Shown one piece after another: positions 22,660 through 32,761 of a stretch of DNA of 64,000 bases; the first letter of the stretch is position 1, and each line of letters opens with the position of its first letter. The position numbers and the translations under genes were made by a program. The stretch is from Budorcas taxicolor (lineage: Eukaryota > Chordata > Mammalia > Artiodactyla > Bovidae): the NCBI RefSeq assembly GCF_023091745.1, contig NC_068928.1, forward strand, positions 15,518,001-15,582,000, written 5' to 3'. The notes under the pieces are model-generated. The model worked only from the letters and a program-made list of their open reading frames with translations, ran no database searches and was not told where the DNA came from.

Positions 22660-22830
22660 CCAGAGTTTCACATGTTCTCAATTAATGCTCACAAGGAGCT
22701 CCAGAAGTGTTAGCTCCCTTTTGCAGATGAGGAAATGGAGGCTCGAGCATCTGAGAACTTATTCTTCACAGCGAGAGAAGTAAATGGCAACACCAGGAAT
22801 CAAGAAGTCATTTAACCTCAATCCCAAGGT
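22660..22830 (-). repeat. MIR SINE
   Basis: ttaatgctcacaaggagctc, then ttgcagatgaggaaatggag and a diverged 5' half. Confidence 0.6.
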
Positions 22831-23087
22831 TCTTGCAGCTGCCCTCAAAGAGGGGGACTGCCATCTCTGGTAGCAAGCAAGAAACCACAGAGCCACAGGT
22901 GGGGCCCCAGACTCACAGACCCAGGCCAGAGGTCAAGACCAGGATACTCCATGTGGAAGGACAAGAGATGTGTTTTTACCATGGAATGGGGCACACAGGG
23001 TCAAGGGGCTAGAGGTTTTGCAGAACTTCAGAGACAGATGCATTGGTGTCAGCATCGTTTAGCTCAGCCTCCTAACCATGCATGTGT

Positions 23088-23325
23088 GTGTGTTCAGTCC
23101 CCAGACGTGTGCAATACCATGTGATGCCACGGACTGTAGCCTGCCAGGCTCCTCTGTCCATGAGATTCTCCAGGCAAGAACACTGGAATGGGTTGCCTTT
23201 TCTTCTCCAGGGCATCTTCCTGATCCAGACATTGAACCCTGGATTAACAGTCAGATTAATTAATTAACACTCAGACTGCGTGAACAATCAGATTCTTCAC
23301 CACTGAGTCACCTGGGAAGCCCTCC
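23088..23325 (-). mobile_element. Bov-tA SINE with internal rearrangement
   Basis: Antisense: ggactgtagcctgccaggct, ccaggcaagaacactggaat, then a head containing a local duplication (acagtcagattaatta and acactcagactgcgtgaaca) and cacctgggaagccc. Confidence 0.85.
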
Positions 23326-23329
23326 TAGC

Positions 23330-24084
23330 TGTACAGGTGACAACAAATTACAAGCAGAGACATGACTGAAACCCAGCCTCCCCCAGTAACCACCCTCACA
23401 CTCGGAGCAACCCTAGGAAGTGGGATGCTTCAGAGGTCGATCTGTCCCAAGGGAGAGGCTGCTTCTCCTCTTTCAGTTAATACACTCTAGGTACCCAAGG
23501 TAGAAAGTGGCCAGAGCAGCAGCTTAGGCCTTCCAGACCGCACGTCTCCCTTGGTTGTGTCCAAGTTCTGGATGTCTTGCTAACCTGGGTAGAACCATTA
23601 TCACCTTGCTCTAAACTCTGCCCCTTCTTCTGAGCCAGCAGCAAATCTGAGATGCCTTCTCTCAGTGGATGGCAACCCCTTTGAGCTCAGGGTCTTAGGC
23701 AGAGTCTTCTCTTTGCTTCTGTGGGTGTGTGTGCTTCACTGAGCCTGGAATGCCCAGGGCAGGAGCACATGGATGAAGGGATGGGTACTTCCTTTTCTTT
23801 CTAAGACCTTGACTGGGGTTCTGATGCCCTGAGGGTTTGGTTCAGGTGGGGGTAGTGTCTAAGGCTCTTGTGTTCTGTTTGGTCACCCACTTCAAGATCC
23901 TGGGCTGGCGTGAGCAGTATGGGGTGTGGAAATAGTGGTGGTGGAAAAATTAGGGGGAAGGAGGAGGGTGAGATGCCTTGGCAGGTGGGATGTTCCCTTT
24001 TCTGTCCCCTTAGCAGGGCCCCGTCTGGGCTGTGACCAAGGACCATTCTCTTCGCAGCAGTTAGAGGGAGGTTCTAAGTCCTCA
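23330..24084. other. unique sequence, nothing recognised
   Basis: No repeat assigned except possible MIR traces at 23340-23420; no gene recognised. Confidence 0.35.
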
Positions 24085-24532
24085 ATCTGACCGTGTCACT
24101 GCTTTGCTCAGAATCCTCCAAAGCCCCCTTGTCTCCCACTGGATGGAGCCCAGGTGCATGGCTTCAAGACCCCCATGGTCTGGCCCCAGCCCTGAGGCTC
24201 CTCTCTCCCCACTCCCTCCATCGCCTCTCCGTCGGGCATGTACACTCGACCAGCCCAGCCAACACAGGCTCCTCCCTCCACCACCCCATCTCCCCCCTTC
24301 CCTTCTCTCCTTGGCCTGACCACTGCCTAGTAATCTTTCAGGACTCCACGTGTCATCGCTTCTGGGAAGCCTTCCAAGACTTCTGAAGGTCCAAGAGGGG
24401 CCTGTCCTCCTCTACGATCATCACACTCCCATCCTCTGAGTGGCGGTTGCTTCTTGTCCTCCCACTAGACTCTGAACCCCAAGGGGGCAGGGATGTGTTT
24501 GCTCAGAGAAGTAGTCCCCCAGCTCCTAGCCC
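24085..24532 (+). repeat. L2 LINE 3' region
   Basis: Clear order: cagaatcctccaaagccccc, catggtctggccccagccct, gggaagccttccaagacttc, ccactagactctgaacccca, gcagggatgtg. The frames 24093-24386 and 24104-24319 are translated L2, not genes. Confidence 0.75.
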
Positions 24533-24647
24533 CTTGCTGCTCAAAAGTGTGGTCCACGGATCGGCAGCATCAGTGTCACCTGAGACCTTGTTAGAAATGC
24601 GTCACCTCAGGCCCTTTCCTAGACTTACTGAGTCAGTTTGTTAGTTT
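24533..24647. repeat. MER20-like hAT-Charlie element, left part
   Basis: ctgctcaaaagtgtggtcca, then gcagcatcagtgtcacctga, ttgttagaaatgcg and gacttactgagtcag match MER20. Interrupted by a Bov-tA; the remainder is at 24862-24925. Confidence 0.7.
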
Positions 24648-24861
24648 TTTCAGTTGCTCAGTTGTGTCCAACTCCTTGTGACCTCATGGACAGTAGCCCA
24701 CAAGCTACCTCTCTCGACGGGATTCTCCCGGTAAGAACACTGGAGTGGGTTGCCGTTTCCTCCTCCAGGGGATCTTCCCGACCCAGGGATCAAACCCAAG
24801 TCTCCTGAGTCTCCAGGACTGGCAGGCAGATTCTTTACCACTGAGCTACCTGCCAAGCCCC
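24648..24861 (-). mobile_element. Bov-tA SINE inside MER20
   Basis: Antisense: tttcagttgctcagttgtgt, gtaagaacactggagtgggt, cgacccagggatcaaaccca, ttctttaccactgagctacc. MER20 sequence lies on both sides, which gives the age order. Confidence 0.92.
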
Positions 24862-24925
24862 TCTGCCTTTAAACAAGACCCAGGTACTTTGTGTGCACAT
24901 TAAACTTTGAAAAGCTCTGATCCAG
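24862..24925. repeat. MER20-like element, right part
   Basis: ttaaacaagacccaggtact, then gcacattaaactttgaaaag gives the other MER20 end. Confidence 0.6.
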
Positions 24926-25133
24926 CCAGGATTCGGCCCAGAGTAGAAACCCATTCGCTACTTTTTGAGTCAACGAAGAAAGGAATGGGGTCTGCACTGA
25001 GCACCATGACAGCCTCAGGCTTCCACCTGTGACCACCTGGTGGGCCCTGGAATGGGAGGGAGTGAAGAGGGGTGGGGTGAAGAAGGCAGCTACAGGACAC
25101 AGATGCCACATGCCCAGCGCACACACTTTTAAA

Positions 25134-25325
25134 AAGTATTTATTTTTATTTATTTGCTTATCTGGCTGCACTGGGTCTTACTGGTGGCATGCAGAATCTT
25201 CTAGCTATGGCTTGTGAACTCTTACTTGGGGCAGGTGAAATGTGGTTCCCCTGCCAGGGACTGAACCCAAGCTCCCTGCATTGGGAACACAGAGTCTTAG
25301 CCACTGGGCCACCAGGGAAGTTCCT
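25134..25325 (-). mobile_element. CHR-type SINE with perfect 14-bp target duplication
   Basis: Antisense: tail tatttatttttatttattt, ctggctgcactgggtcttac, then gccagggactgaacccaagc and ggccaccagggaag. The target cacacacttttaaa occurs exactly at 25120-25133 and 25326-25339, which defines the insertion. Confidence 0.95.
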
Positions 25326-25341
25326 CACACACTTTTAAAGA

Positions 25342-25423
25342 CATTGTTCTGCTGAGACTTTATGAGGGTTGGATCTTTATCCCTCACTGGTAGGTGTGGA
25401 AAATAAAGGGCGAAGTGACTTGC
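25342..25423 (-). repeat. MIR SINE, left part
   Basis: gactttatgagggttggatc, then aagggcgaagtgacttgc. The MIR continues at 25798 after an LTR insertion. Confidence 0.55.
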
Positions 25424-25797
25424 TGCTATGGATCAGATGTTTCTGTCCCCATAAATCCATATGTGGGAAGCCTAACCCCTCAGGTAATGGTATTAGGAGG
25501 CGGGACCTTTAGGAGGGTGGAGATGGAGGTGAGACTTGAGCCCACAAGAATGGATTAAGCGCCTTTGTAAGAAGAGACCCCAGAGCAAGCTTCCCTGCTC
25601 TCTGCGCTCCGCCACCTGAGGATACAAGGAGAAGACAGCCGTCTGCAAACCGGGAGGAGAGCCCTCACCAGACGCTGAGTGTGCTGGGACCTTGACCTCA
25701 GATTCCCCAGCCTCCAGAACTGTGGGAAATAGATGTCGGTTGTTTCAGCCACTCGATCTGTAGCCTTCTGTTATGGCAGCCCAGGCTGACTAGGGCA
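25424..25797 (+). mobile_element. MLT1-type MaLR solo LTR
   Basis: 374 bp with TG start (tgctatggatcagatgtttc) and CA end (ggctgactagggca). Internal MLT1 landmarks: aaatccatatgtgggaagcc, ttgtaagaagagaccccaga, cagcctccagaactgtggga and ctgttatggcagccc. No internal retroviral sequence. Flanking 5-mers cttgc and ccggc are only weakly alike, as expected for an old insertion. Confidence 0.8.
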
Positions 25798-25865
25798 CCG
25801 GCTCAAGATCGCAAAGCAGCAAACAGCAAAGCTGGGGTTCCAACTTCAGCCTGACGACTTCTGGC
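25798..25865 (-). repeat. MIR SINE, right part
   Basis: caagatcgcaaagcagcaaa, then gctggggttccaacttcagc continues the MIR from 25423. Confidence 0.5.
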
Positions 25866-25869
25866 TGGA

Positions 25870-26540
25870 GGAGAGAGAGGGAGAAGGTGGAGAAGGGATG
25901 GGCATGGGAGGGCTTGCTGGGCCGGGCCCAGGAATGAGCTCACTTCAGGATGGAATTGAGACCTGTGCTCATCAGTAGAGGAGGCAAGGGAGGGACCTGG
26001 GGGGAGAAGGCCTGAGCAGGTTTTATTTGTGGCTGAAATCCCAGCTTCCACTCCGGGGACCTCCGACTCCCTCAGCCCAGCTGGGGTTTGCTTTGTGTAT
26101 CTTTGGTGGTGCCCTCTCCCCTTCCGGGTGTGAAATCTATCCTTCCCGGGAGCTTTCCTGCAGCCGCACACCCACCAGGCCACATTTCCTGGGCTCAGCA
26201 GAGTCTGGACGCCTTCCCGTCCCTGCAGACATCAGCCTGGGGCATAGCTTGAGTCTCCCAATTCCTCCTTCCTGCATCTCTCGCCTTGCCTAAGAGGGCT
26301 AGGATCTGCTCAGCTACAGAATGTGGAACCCAGAGAACAGGATCTAATCCAACCCCCTCGATGTTTCAGATGAGGCACAGAGAGCCAGAGGAGGAGAGAG
26401 TTTCCCAGGATCACTGGTTACGGGGGAGGCCATGGGCAATGCTGGACGCAAGAATCAGCCTGCTTTTTGTGCTTTCCGTGGCACTGGGCAGTCTGCTCAG
26501 CACCTATGTGGAGCAGTGCACCCTCAGGTCTTGCCAGGTT
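25870..26540. other. unique sequence, nothing recognised
   Basis: GC-rich with small MIR-like traces at 26355-26410 (gatgaggcacagagagccag); no gene recognised. Confidence 0.35.
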
Positions 26541-26544
26541 TATT

Positions 26545-26800
26545 ATTAGCCCTTATTTATTGAATACTCACCATCTGCCTGACATCAAGCACTTAACATA
26601 CGTAATCACATTTAATCCTCATAATAGCCTCATGATTTATTTACTAGTCTTCCCATTATCATTATTATTCTCATTTTTCAGATGAGAAACTAAGACTCAG
26701 AGAAGTGATATAACTTGCCCCAGGCACACAGCTAGGAAGTAACACCACAAGGATTTGAACTCAGGACTGCTCAGCTCTGAGCCCTGCTCGGCCACTTGTC
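26545..26800 (-). repeat. MIR SINE, nearly full length
   Basis: Excellent reverse-strand MIR: ttattgaatactcaccatct, atcacatttaatcctcataa, ttcagatgagaaactaagac, acacagctaggaagtaacac. Confidence 0.85.
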
Positions 26801-26934
26801 CTCTTGAGTGGGTTCAGCTCAGATACTCAGACTCATGTCTGTGCCACAACAAGAGAGAAGCCCTGTGTCTCTCTGAGCAGCTGAGTACCGAAGGGCCATG
26901 GCGACCTCGTCTTACCAGTGCACTGTCAGTACAG

Positions 26935-27080
26935 ACTCTTTGGTTTACAAAGTACTCTTGTGCCTACATAAACTCCTAAATCTGGCGGGATGGCTATTTC
27001 CCCCATTTCACAGGTTAGGAAACTGGATTTACTACCCTAGAGCACATAATTTTGGGGACCTGGGTGGTGGTATTGATGCC
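26935..27080 (-). repeat. MIR SINE fragment
   Basis: ccccatttcacaggttagga followed by gagcacataattttgg; diverged. Confidence 0.5.
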
Positions 27081-27379
27081 ATGATAACACATCACTCCCC
27101 ACCTGGGCTCATGATGAATGTGAGGACCCCCAGCAGCATTCAGCAGACACTAGCCAGGGTGTTCAGACACACCATGCTTGACCTTGCCAGTCCACAGGAC
27201 TCTCACATCTGGATGAGGGCAGGCCCTGGAAGACACATTCCAACACACCTCTGGGATTCTTCTATAGAAAAAGGGGTGGTTGTGGAGTTTCCCTCCCCTA
27301 TCTTGTCTGGGTTTGCAACATCTGTTTCCTAGAAGATGTTTGTGGAGCGAGAGAGACATTGGTGAACATGGGGACTGGT

Positions 27380-27483
27380 CCAGCCTTTGTGACTATAATT
27401 TTGTGGCCTTGGGTTAGTCCCATAATTCCCCTACACCTTAACTCTCTCATCTATAAAAAATGGAAATAGTGTCTACCCTACTC
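27380..27483 (+). repeat. MIR SINE fragment
   Basis: ttgtggccttgggttagtcc, then ctctctcatctataaaaaat and gtctaccctact. The BovB 3' end abuts it. Confidence 0.6.
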
Positions 27484-28615
27484 TTCAGTTCAGTCACTCA
27501 GTCGTGTCCGACTCTTTGCGACCCCATGAATTGCAGCACACCAGGCCTTCCTGTCCTTCACCAACTCCCAGAGTTCACTCAGACTCACGTCCATCGAGTC
27601 CGTGATGCCATCCAGCCATCTCATCCTCTGTCGTCCCCTTCTCCTCCTGCCCCCAATCCCTCCCAGCATCCGAGTCTTTTCCAGTGAGTCAACTCTTTGC
27701 ATGAGGTGGCTAAAGTATTGGAGTTTCAGCTTTAGCATCAGTCCTTCCAAAGAACACCCAGGACTGATCTCCTTAGAAAGGACTGGTTGGATCTCCTTGC
27801 AGTCCAAGGGACTCTCAAGAGTCTTCTCCAACACCACAGTTCAAAAGCATCAATTGTTCGGCACTCAGCTTTCTTCGCAGTCCAACTCTCACATCCATAC
27901 ATGACTACTGGAAAAATAATAGCCTTTATTAGACAGACATTTGTAGGCAAAGTCATGTCTCTGCTTTTTAATATGCTATCTAGGTTGGTCATAACTTTCC
28001 TTCCAAGGAGAAAGCGACTTTTAATTTCATGGCTGCAATCACCATCTGCAGTGATTTTGGAGCCCCCCAAAATAAAGTCTGACACTGTTTCCCCATCTAT
28101 TTGCCATGAAGTGATGGGACCAGATGCCATGATCTTCGTTTTCTGAATGTTGAGCTTTAAGCCAACTTTTTCACTCTCCTCTTTCACTTTCATCAAGAGG
28201 CTTTTTAGTTCCTCTTCACTTTGTGCCATAAGGGTGGTGTCATCTGCATATCTGAGGTTATTGATATTTCTGCCAGCAATCCTGATTCCAGCTTGTGCTT
28301 TTTCCAGCCCAGCGTTTTTCATGGTGTCCTCTGCATATAAGTTAAATAAGCAGGGTGACAATATACAGCCTTGATGTACTGCTTTTCTTATTTGGAACCA
28401 GTCTGTTGTTCCATGTTCAGTTCTAACTGTTGCTTCCTGACCTGCATATAGGTTTCTCAAGAGGCAGGTCAGGTGGTCTGGTATTCCCATCTTTTTCAGG
28501 ATTTTCCACAGTGTATTGTGATCCACATAGTCAAAGGCTTTGGCATAGTCAATAAAGCAGAAGTAGATATTTTTCTGGAACTCTCTTGCTTTTTCCATGA
28601 TCCAGCAAATGTTGG
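27484..28615 (-). mobile_element. BovB (RTE-clade) LINE, 5'-truncated
   Basis: About 1.1 kb of BovB 3' end in antisense. On plus it begins with the family 3' terminus (cagttcagtcactcagtcgt) and ends within the reverse transcriptase region (tttccatgatccagcaaatg). BovB is horizontally acquired in ruminants and supplies the machinery for BovA-derived SINEs (family knowledge). Truncation removes the endonuclease domain and 5' end, so this copy is inactive. No clear target duplication is visible. Confidence 0.95.
27487..28615 (-). pseudogene. BovB reverse transcriptase, C-terminal remnant, frameshifted
   Basis: A 306-codon open frame (28658 to 27738) holds the core of a non-LTR reverse transcriptase. 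Motif A is FIDYAKAFD (residues 35-43), motif B is QGCILSPCLFNLY (96-108), the catalytic motif C is YADD (137-140), and the following GLKLNIQKTK (166-175) is motif D-like. The family C-terminal signature AFELWCWRRLLRVPWTARR is at 271-289. The first roughly 15 residues are flanking sequence read through, not BovB. Near 27772 the frame shifts: the expected continuation (KEISPGCSLEGLMLKL) lies in another frame, in the open frame 27837-27490, which then runs to the element's normal C-terminal end. One missing base in the tt-aga region explains this. The endonuclease and N-terminal half are absent. A decayed copy, not a host gene. Confidence 0.93.
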
Positions 28616-28734
28616 GTAAATTAATAAAATAGAGATGAAAGGGTTTCAAGAAGAACAACGTGTTGTATATTTATGCACTGATGATTTCAGGTATCAAAAT
28701 GGCAGCTGGGGATTGTAGTGTGGGAGGAAACATT

Positions 28735-28812
28735 TATTGAGCATCTACTGTGAGCATTTCATAGATATTATCTCATACGGCCCTCAACACGGCTCTTCAG
28801 AGAGGTATTATA
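28735..28812 (-). repeat. MIR SINE, left part
   Basis: aaacatttattgagcatcta, then atagatattatctcatacgg and agagaggtattata. The MIR resumes at 29924 after an insertion. Confidence 0.75.
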
Positions 28813-29571
28813 GGATTTTCAGCTTCTGATTCTGGCTGAATAGCTCTTTACACATCAACCATCCTGAAGATAACAACTATGAAGTGTGAGCAACATATTA
28901 AAAAATAGTTATCAGAAGGAGAGTGACACACAGCAGGCAGATTTCAGAGCTGGGGAGTGGGGGAGGTTATTGACACTTGGAAGATGGGAAGGGCACTGGG
29001 TGAATTTCTTAGCTTTTACAAGTTTAGCCTGAGGACAGACCCTTGTCCTTCCAGGCCAGTTGGCTAAAACCTGGATGGAAAGCTGCAGTCAAACTGGTTT
29101 GAAGAATAAGGGGATAGATTTCAAGGCACGTTCAAGGAAAAAGAAGAAGAAAACTCAGGAAAGAGTGAATCAGAGAGGAGAACCCTAGATATAGGACATA
29201 AACTCTGCCCAAATACCTGGTTGACCTTTGAACCAATGCCTGTGTAAGACAGATGCTCAGCAAAACTTAAAGAAGCCGAATGGAAATTTCGGCTGCAACC
29301 CACTGAATGAGTGACAGGTTTGCAATGAGAGTTACCTACTCCATTAAAGAAACAAACAAAAACTTCCCCAATAGTCTTCATAGAACATAGAGGACCCAAA
29401 GTCCCTACAACTTTATCATGCACCATATCCAGGATACAATCCCAGATTATTGACATAGAATAAGACAGGAAAATATGATCCACAGGAGGCTCCCATGGAG
29501 CCTGGCCCTAAAGTGACCCAGAATTTGCTATTAGCAGGCAGCGATTTAAAGTAGCCCTTGTAACTTGCTGG

Positions 29572-29770
29572 GGCTTCCCTTGTGACTCAGCTGGTAAAGA
29601 ATCCGTCTGCAATACAGGAGACCTGGGTTCGATCCCTGGGTTGTGAAGATCCCATGGAGAAGGGAAAGGGTACCCACTCCAGTATTCTGACCTGGAGAAT
29701 TCCATGGACTATCCATGGGTTCACAAAGAGTTGGACACAACTCAGTGACTTTCACTTCACTTCACTTTTA
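29572..29770 (+). mobile_element. Bov-tA SINE with 11-bp target duplication
   Basis: ggcttcccttgtgactcagc head, ggttcgatccctgggttg, ccagtattctgacctggaga, and a ttcacttcacttcact tail. taacttgctgg is exact at 29561-29571 and 29771-29781. It lies inside the HAL1/L1 piece. Confidence 0.95.
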
Positions 29771-29905
29771 TAACTTGCTGGAGGATGTAATGAAAGTATG
29801 CTCACAATGAATGTGAAGATAGAATTAATGTCACCCCCAAAACAAACAAACAAGCAAAACTACAAAAGAGAACCAAACAGAAATTTAAGACCTGAACAAT
29901 ACATC

Positions 29906-29922
29906 GGGGGGGGGGGGGGGGG
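29906..29922 (+). repeat. poly(G) tract, 17 bases
   Basis: Pure G17 at the 3' edge of the HAL1/L1 insertion. Confidence 0.95.
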
Positions 29923-29923
29923 A

Positions 29924-30062
29924 AGGTATTATAATTACCATTTATAAATAAAAGAAATTCAGATTTAGAGAGAGTAATTTTTCTAAAGTTACAGACAAGT
30001 GATAGATTTAGAATTTGAACCCCAAGTCTATTTGGCTCTAAGGACTTTATTTTTGCAACTCA
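29924..30062 (-). repeat. MIR SINE, right part
   Basis: ggtattataattaccattta, agaaattcagatttagagag, aatttgaaccccaagtctat continue the MIR from 28812. Confidence 0.75.
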
Positions 30063-30930
30063 CTAGGAGGGATTTAGAGATTAGTAGGAGTCTGTGGGAA
30101 AATGGAAGTGTATGTGACCTTCCCTGAAGCTCCGGTGAGACCAAGGGACATTGTTCTAAGGTTTTGCTGTGGTTCTCAGAGAGCAGCCAATGGGATTCTC
30201 TATCCATGGTGCTGAAATGTGCCCGCCACCCAAAGCTCTTTTGATTATTTGCACAAACGAGTGGAAAAAGGTGTGAAGATAAGCCATAGCCATTCACGAT
30301 CTGGAAGCTATCCATTTTGTTTTTCAAGTCTAATGCAATGCATGGCCCCATCCTTTGCTGTCCATGGGTTTTGCTCGTGTTCTGAGTTATCTTTTTCCAT
30401 ATTTTGCCTAATATTTTTCCTCAGGGTGCCAGTGGGGGGGGGGGCGGATCTTCACGTATTCACATCACTTTCCTATAGATCTACTTCAATTCAATTCTTA
30501 TTTGGTGAGTTTAGTGAGGTGCCTAATACTCTGCAAAGTATCGAGGAAGGCAGAGAAAATGGGACCCAGTGCCTACTCTTTGGGAGCACCCCCTTGAGAA
30601 TGAGCACAAAGAAGGAGTGGAAGAAGGCCAGCCATGTGGACTCACTCTTGGCTGCATGTTCGTGAAAAATCTGCCTTGAAACTTAAGAGGACTTTGAATG
30701 GCACTGTGAGTTGGGAGCAATCATAAAAGGCTTTCTAGAAGAGATGGGGTGTCACCTGGTCTATAAAGGCTAGGCTCAGGAGAGGAAAGGAAAAGATCAT
30801 TCTAAGACACAGTAGGTGCTTAATAGACAGTTCTTAAATGAGGGAAATGTGTGCACAATCCTCTTGTTTCTGTTTTTAAGCATCTGTTTTGAAAAATGAT
30901 TTATTTAAAATATTAACAAGCAGTCTATTT
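30063..30930. other. unique sequence, nothing recognised
   Basis: No repeat or gene assigned. A G-rich run (ggggggggggcgg) lies at about 30435-30449. Confidence 0.4.
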
Positions 30931-30934
30931 TAAC

Positions 30935-31400
30935 ACTCTCTATAATAGCTCCAAACTGGAAACTACCCAAATGCCCATCAACAGTGGCATGAATAAATAA
31001 ATTAGGATGTGCTCACACAATGGAATACCACATAACAATGAGAAGGGGAACTCTAACATAACACGGAACGTTATGGATGAATCAGATAAATCTCAGAAGC
31101 ACAATGTGGTACAAAAGAAGGCAAGCACCAAAGAGGACCTATTCTAGGATTCCATTTATATAAAGGACAAAAAGAGGCAAAACTCATCTATGGCTTTTGA
31201 AGTCACCGTGGTGGACCTGAATGGCAGTGAGTGGAAGAAGCACAGGGGGTGCTTCTCAGGGACTGAGAAGGTTCTGTTTTTTGATCTGGATATTGGTTAC
31301 ATGGATGGTTCAGCTTTTGAACATGTTATTGGGCTGCACTCTTACGATAGATGCATTTTTTCTGTGAGTATTTTAGATTTCAACAGAAAAGTTAACGAAG
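30935..31400 (+). repeat. L1M-type LINE 3' end
   Basis: ccaaactggaaactacccaa, atgcccatcaacagtggcat, tggaataccacataacaatg, gattccatttatataaagga, gatctggatattggttacat: the end of ORF2 and 3' UTR of an old mammalian L1. The 81-codon frame at 31190-31435 is this 3' UTR, not a gene. Confidence 0.85.
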
Positions 31401-31534
31401 AAAAACGGGGTATGTTCCCCAACTCGACTTCCTAGAACCCCATGCTCTCTTGCCCTTTCTCATTGATATCGAGTGGCCTGACCCTTTGGTGGTGGTTTTC
31501 TCCTCTAGGAGTCGCTTCTCCTGAGACCAGGAGA

Positions 31535-31640
31535 GGAGAGACAGAGCCTCTTACCTCCCATTTCAGTGACTGGGAAACTGAAGCCTGTAGATGGGAAGTA
31601 ATCTGTTTTCTTGTCACATAGTGAGTCAAGGAAAGAAAGG
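31535..31640 (-). repeat. MIR SINE fragment
   Basis: ccatttcagtgactgggaaa, then cttgtcacatagtgagtcaa. Confidence 0.5.
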
Positions 31641-32513
31641 ACTTTGGTCTTTAGGGAACCTCCTTTCTGTGGCCCAAGTAATAGGTCCCTGCTCAGCCTG
31701 ATCCTCCTGAAGACACAAAGTGTGTCTCAGGAAGTTACAGTGATGGTTGGGAATGGCTGGAGGTGTTCAGAAGGCTTTGGAGCCCCTGCGCACACTGCCA
31801 GGTCCGTATAAAGGAGCATCTGGAGGGCCCTGGGCCTGCTACCTGCTTCTGTGAGATTTGAGACAGCCAGCTCCTCTCCCTAGAGCAACGACCTCAACTG
31901 TAAAGTTAGAGATTTAACTTGATGACAGTAAGGCTTAAGTGTCCTTCCCGTTCTCTCATTTCAAGATCTAGATCTGAACTGCGGTCGTCCGAGTCTGATT
32001 CGGCACAGTCTGTACTGTTCTGTACCCTCAGGGGCTGTGCTGGGTCAGGGTTAGAGAAGGGAGTCCTTGGGGCTTTTACAACCCATTCATTCTTGGATAA
32101 AGAAGATGCGGTACACACATATGATGGAATATTACTCAGCCATAAAAAGGAACAAATCTGCGTTGTCATGCAATGCATGAACCTAGAGCCTATTAATACA
32201 GAGTGAAGTAAGTCAGAAAGAGAAAAACAACTGATATTAACACACATACACTTGGAATCTAGAAAAACAGTACAGATGAACCTATTCACAAGGGAGAAAT
32301 GGAGACGCAGACATGGAGAACGGACTTGTGGACACAGTGGGGGAAGGAGAGGGTGGGATGCACTGAGAAAGTTGCATTGACAGATATACACTATCAGGTG
32401 TAAAACAGGTAACCAGTAGGAAGCTGTTACATAACCCAGGGAGCCCAGCCTGGTGCCAGTGATGACACAGAGGGGCAGGATGGAAGGGGAGAGGGAGGCG
32501 CCAGAGGAAGGGG

Positions 32514-32560
32514 ATATATATATATGATTTTATATATATATATATACAATATACACATAT
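32514..32560. repeat. (TA)n microsatellite, left half
   Basis: TA alternation with one gattttata interruption; the right half is at 32658-32670 beyond a BovA fragment. Confidence 0.9.
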
Positions 32561-32657
32561 ATGCTGCTACTGCTGCTAAGTCGCTTCAGTCCTGTCCGAC
32601 TGAATCCATGGGATTTTCCAGGCAAGAGTACTGGGGTGGGTTGCCATTGCCTTCTCC
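32561..32657 (-). mobile_element. BovA fragment inside a TA tract
   Basis: Antisense: taagtcgcttcagtcctgtc, ccatgggattttccaggcaa, gagtactggggtgggttgcc, attgccttctcc. TA repeats lie on both sides. Confidence 0.88.
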
Positions 32658-32761
32658 TATATATATATAATTATGACTGATTAGCACTGTTGTATGGCAG
32701 AAACCAACCCAACATTGTAAAGCAATTATCCTCCAGCTAAAATTTTTTTAAAAAAACCTAT

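Larger units (their letters stand above)
28813..29923 (+). mobile_element. HAL1/L1 5' and ORF1-region piece inserted in a MIR
   Basis: About 1.1 kb in sense orientation resembling the 5' leader and start of ORF1 of mammalian HAL1 or L1M elements: cttctgattctggctgaata, gaggacagacccttgtcctt, gaaaatatgatccacaggag and agaaccaaacagaaatttaa. It is interrupted by a Bov-tA. The target aggtattata is repeated at both edges (28803-28812 and 29924-29933). Where a poly(A) tail is expected there is a run of 17 G. The coding part is broken. Confidence 0.7.
32090..32758 (+). mobile_element. ruminant-type L1 3' end
   Basis: gatggaatattactcagcca, gagtgaagtaagtcagaaag, gaaatggagacgcagacatg, atgacacagaggggcaggat, ttgtaaagcaattatcctcc and a tttttttaaaaaaa tail. 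A TA-rich tract and a BovA piece sit within the 3' UTR. Confidence 0.85.

Noticed and set aside
31190..31435. 81-codon frame with non-biased composition
   Set aside because: Coincides with the 3' UTR of an old L1.
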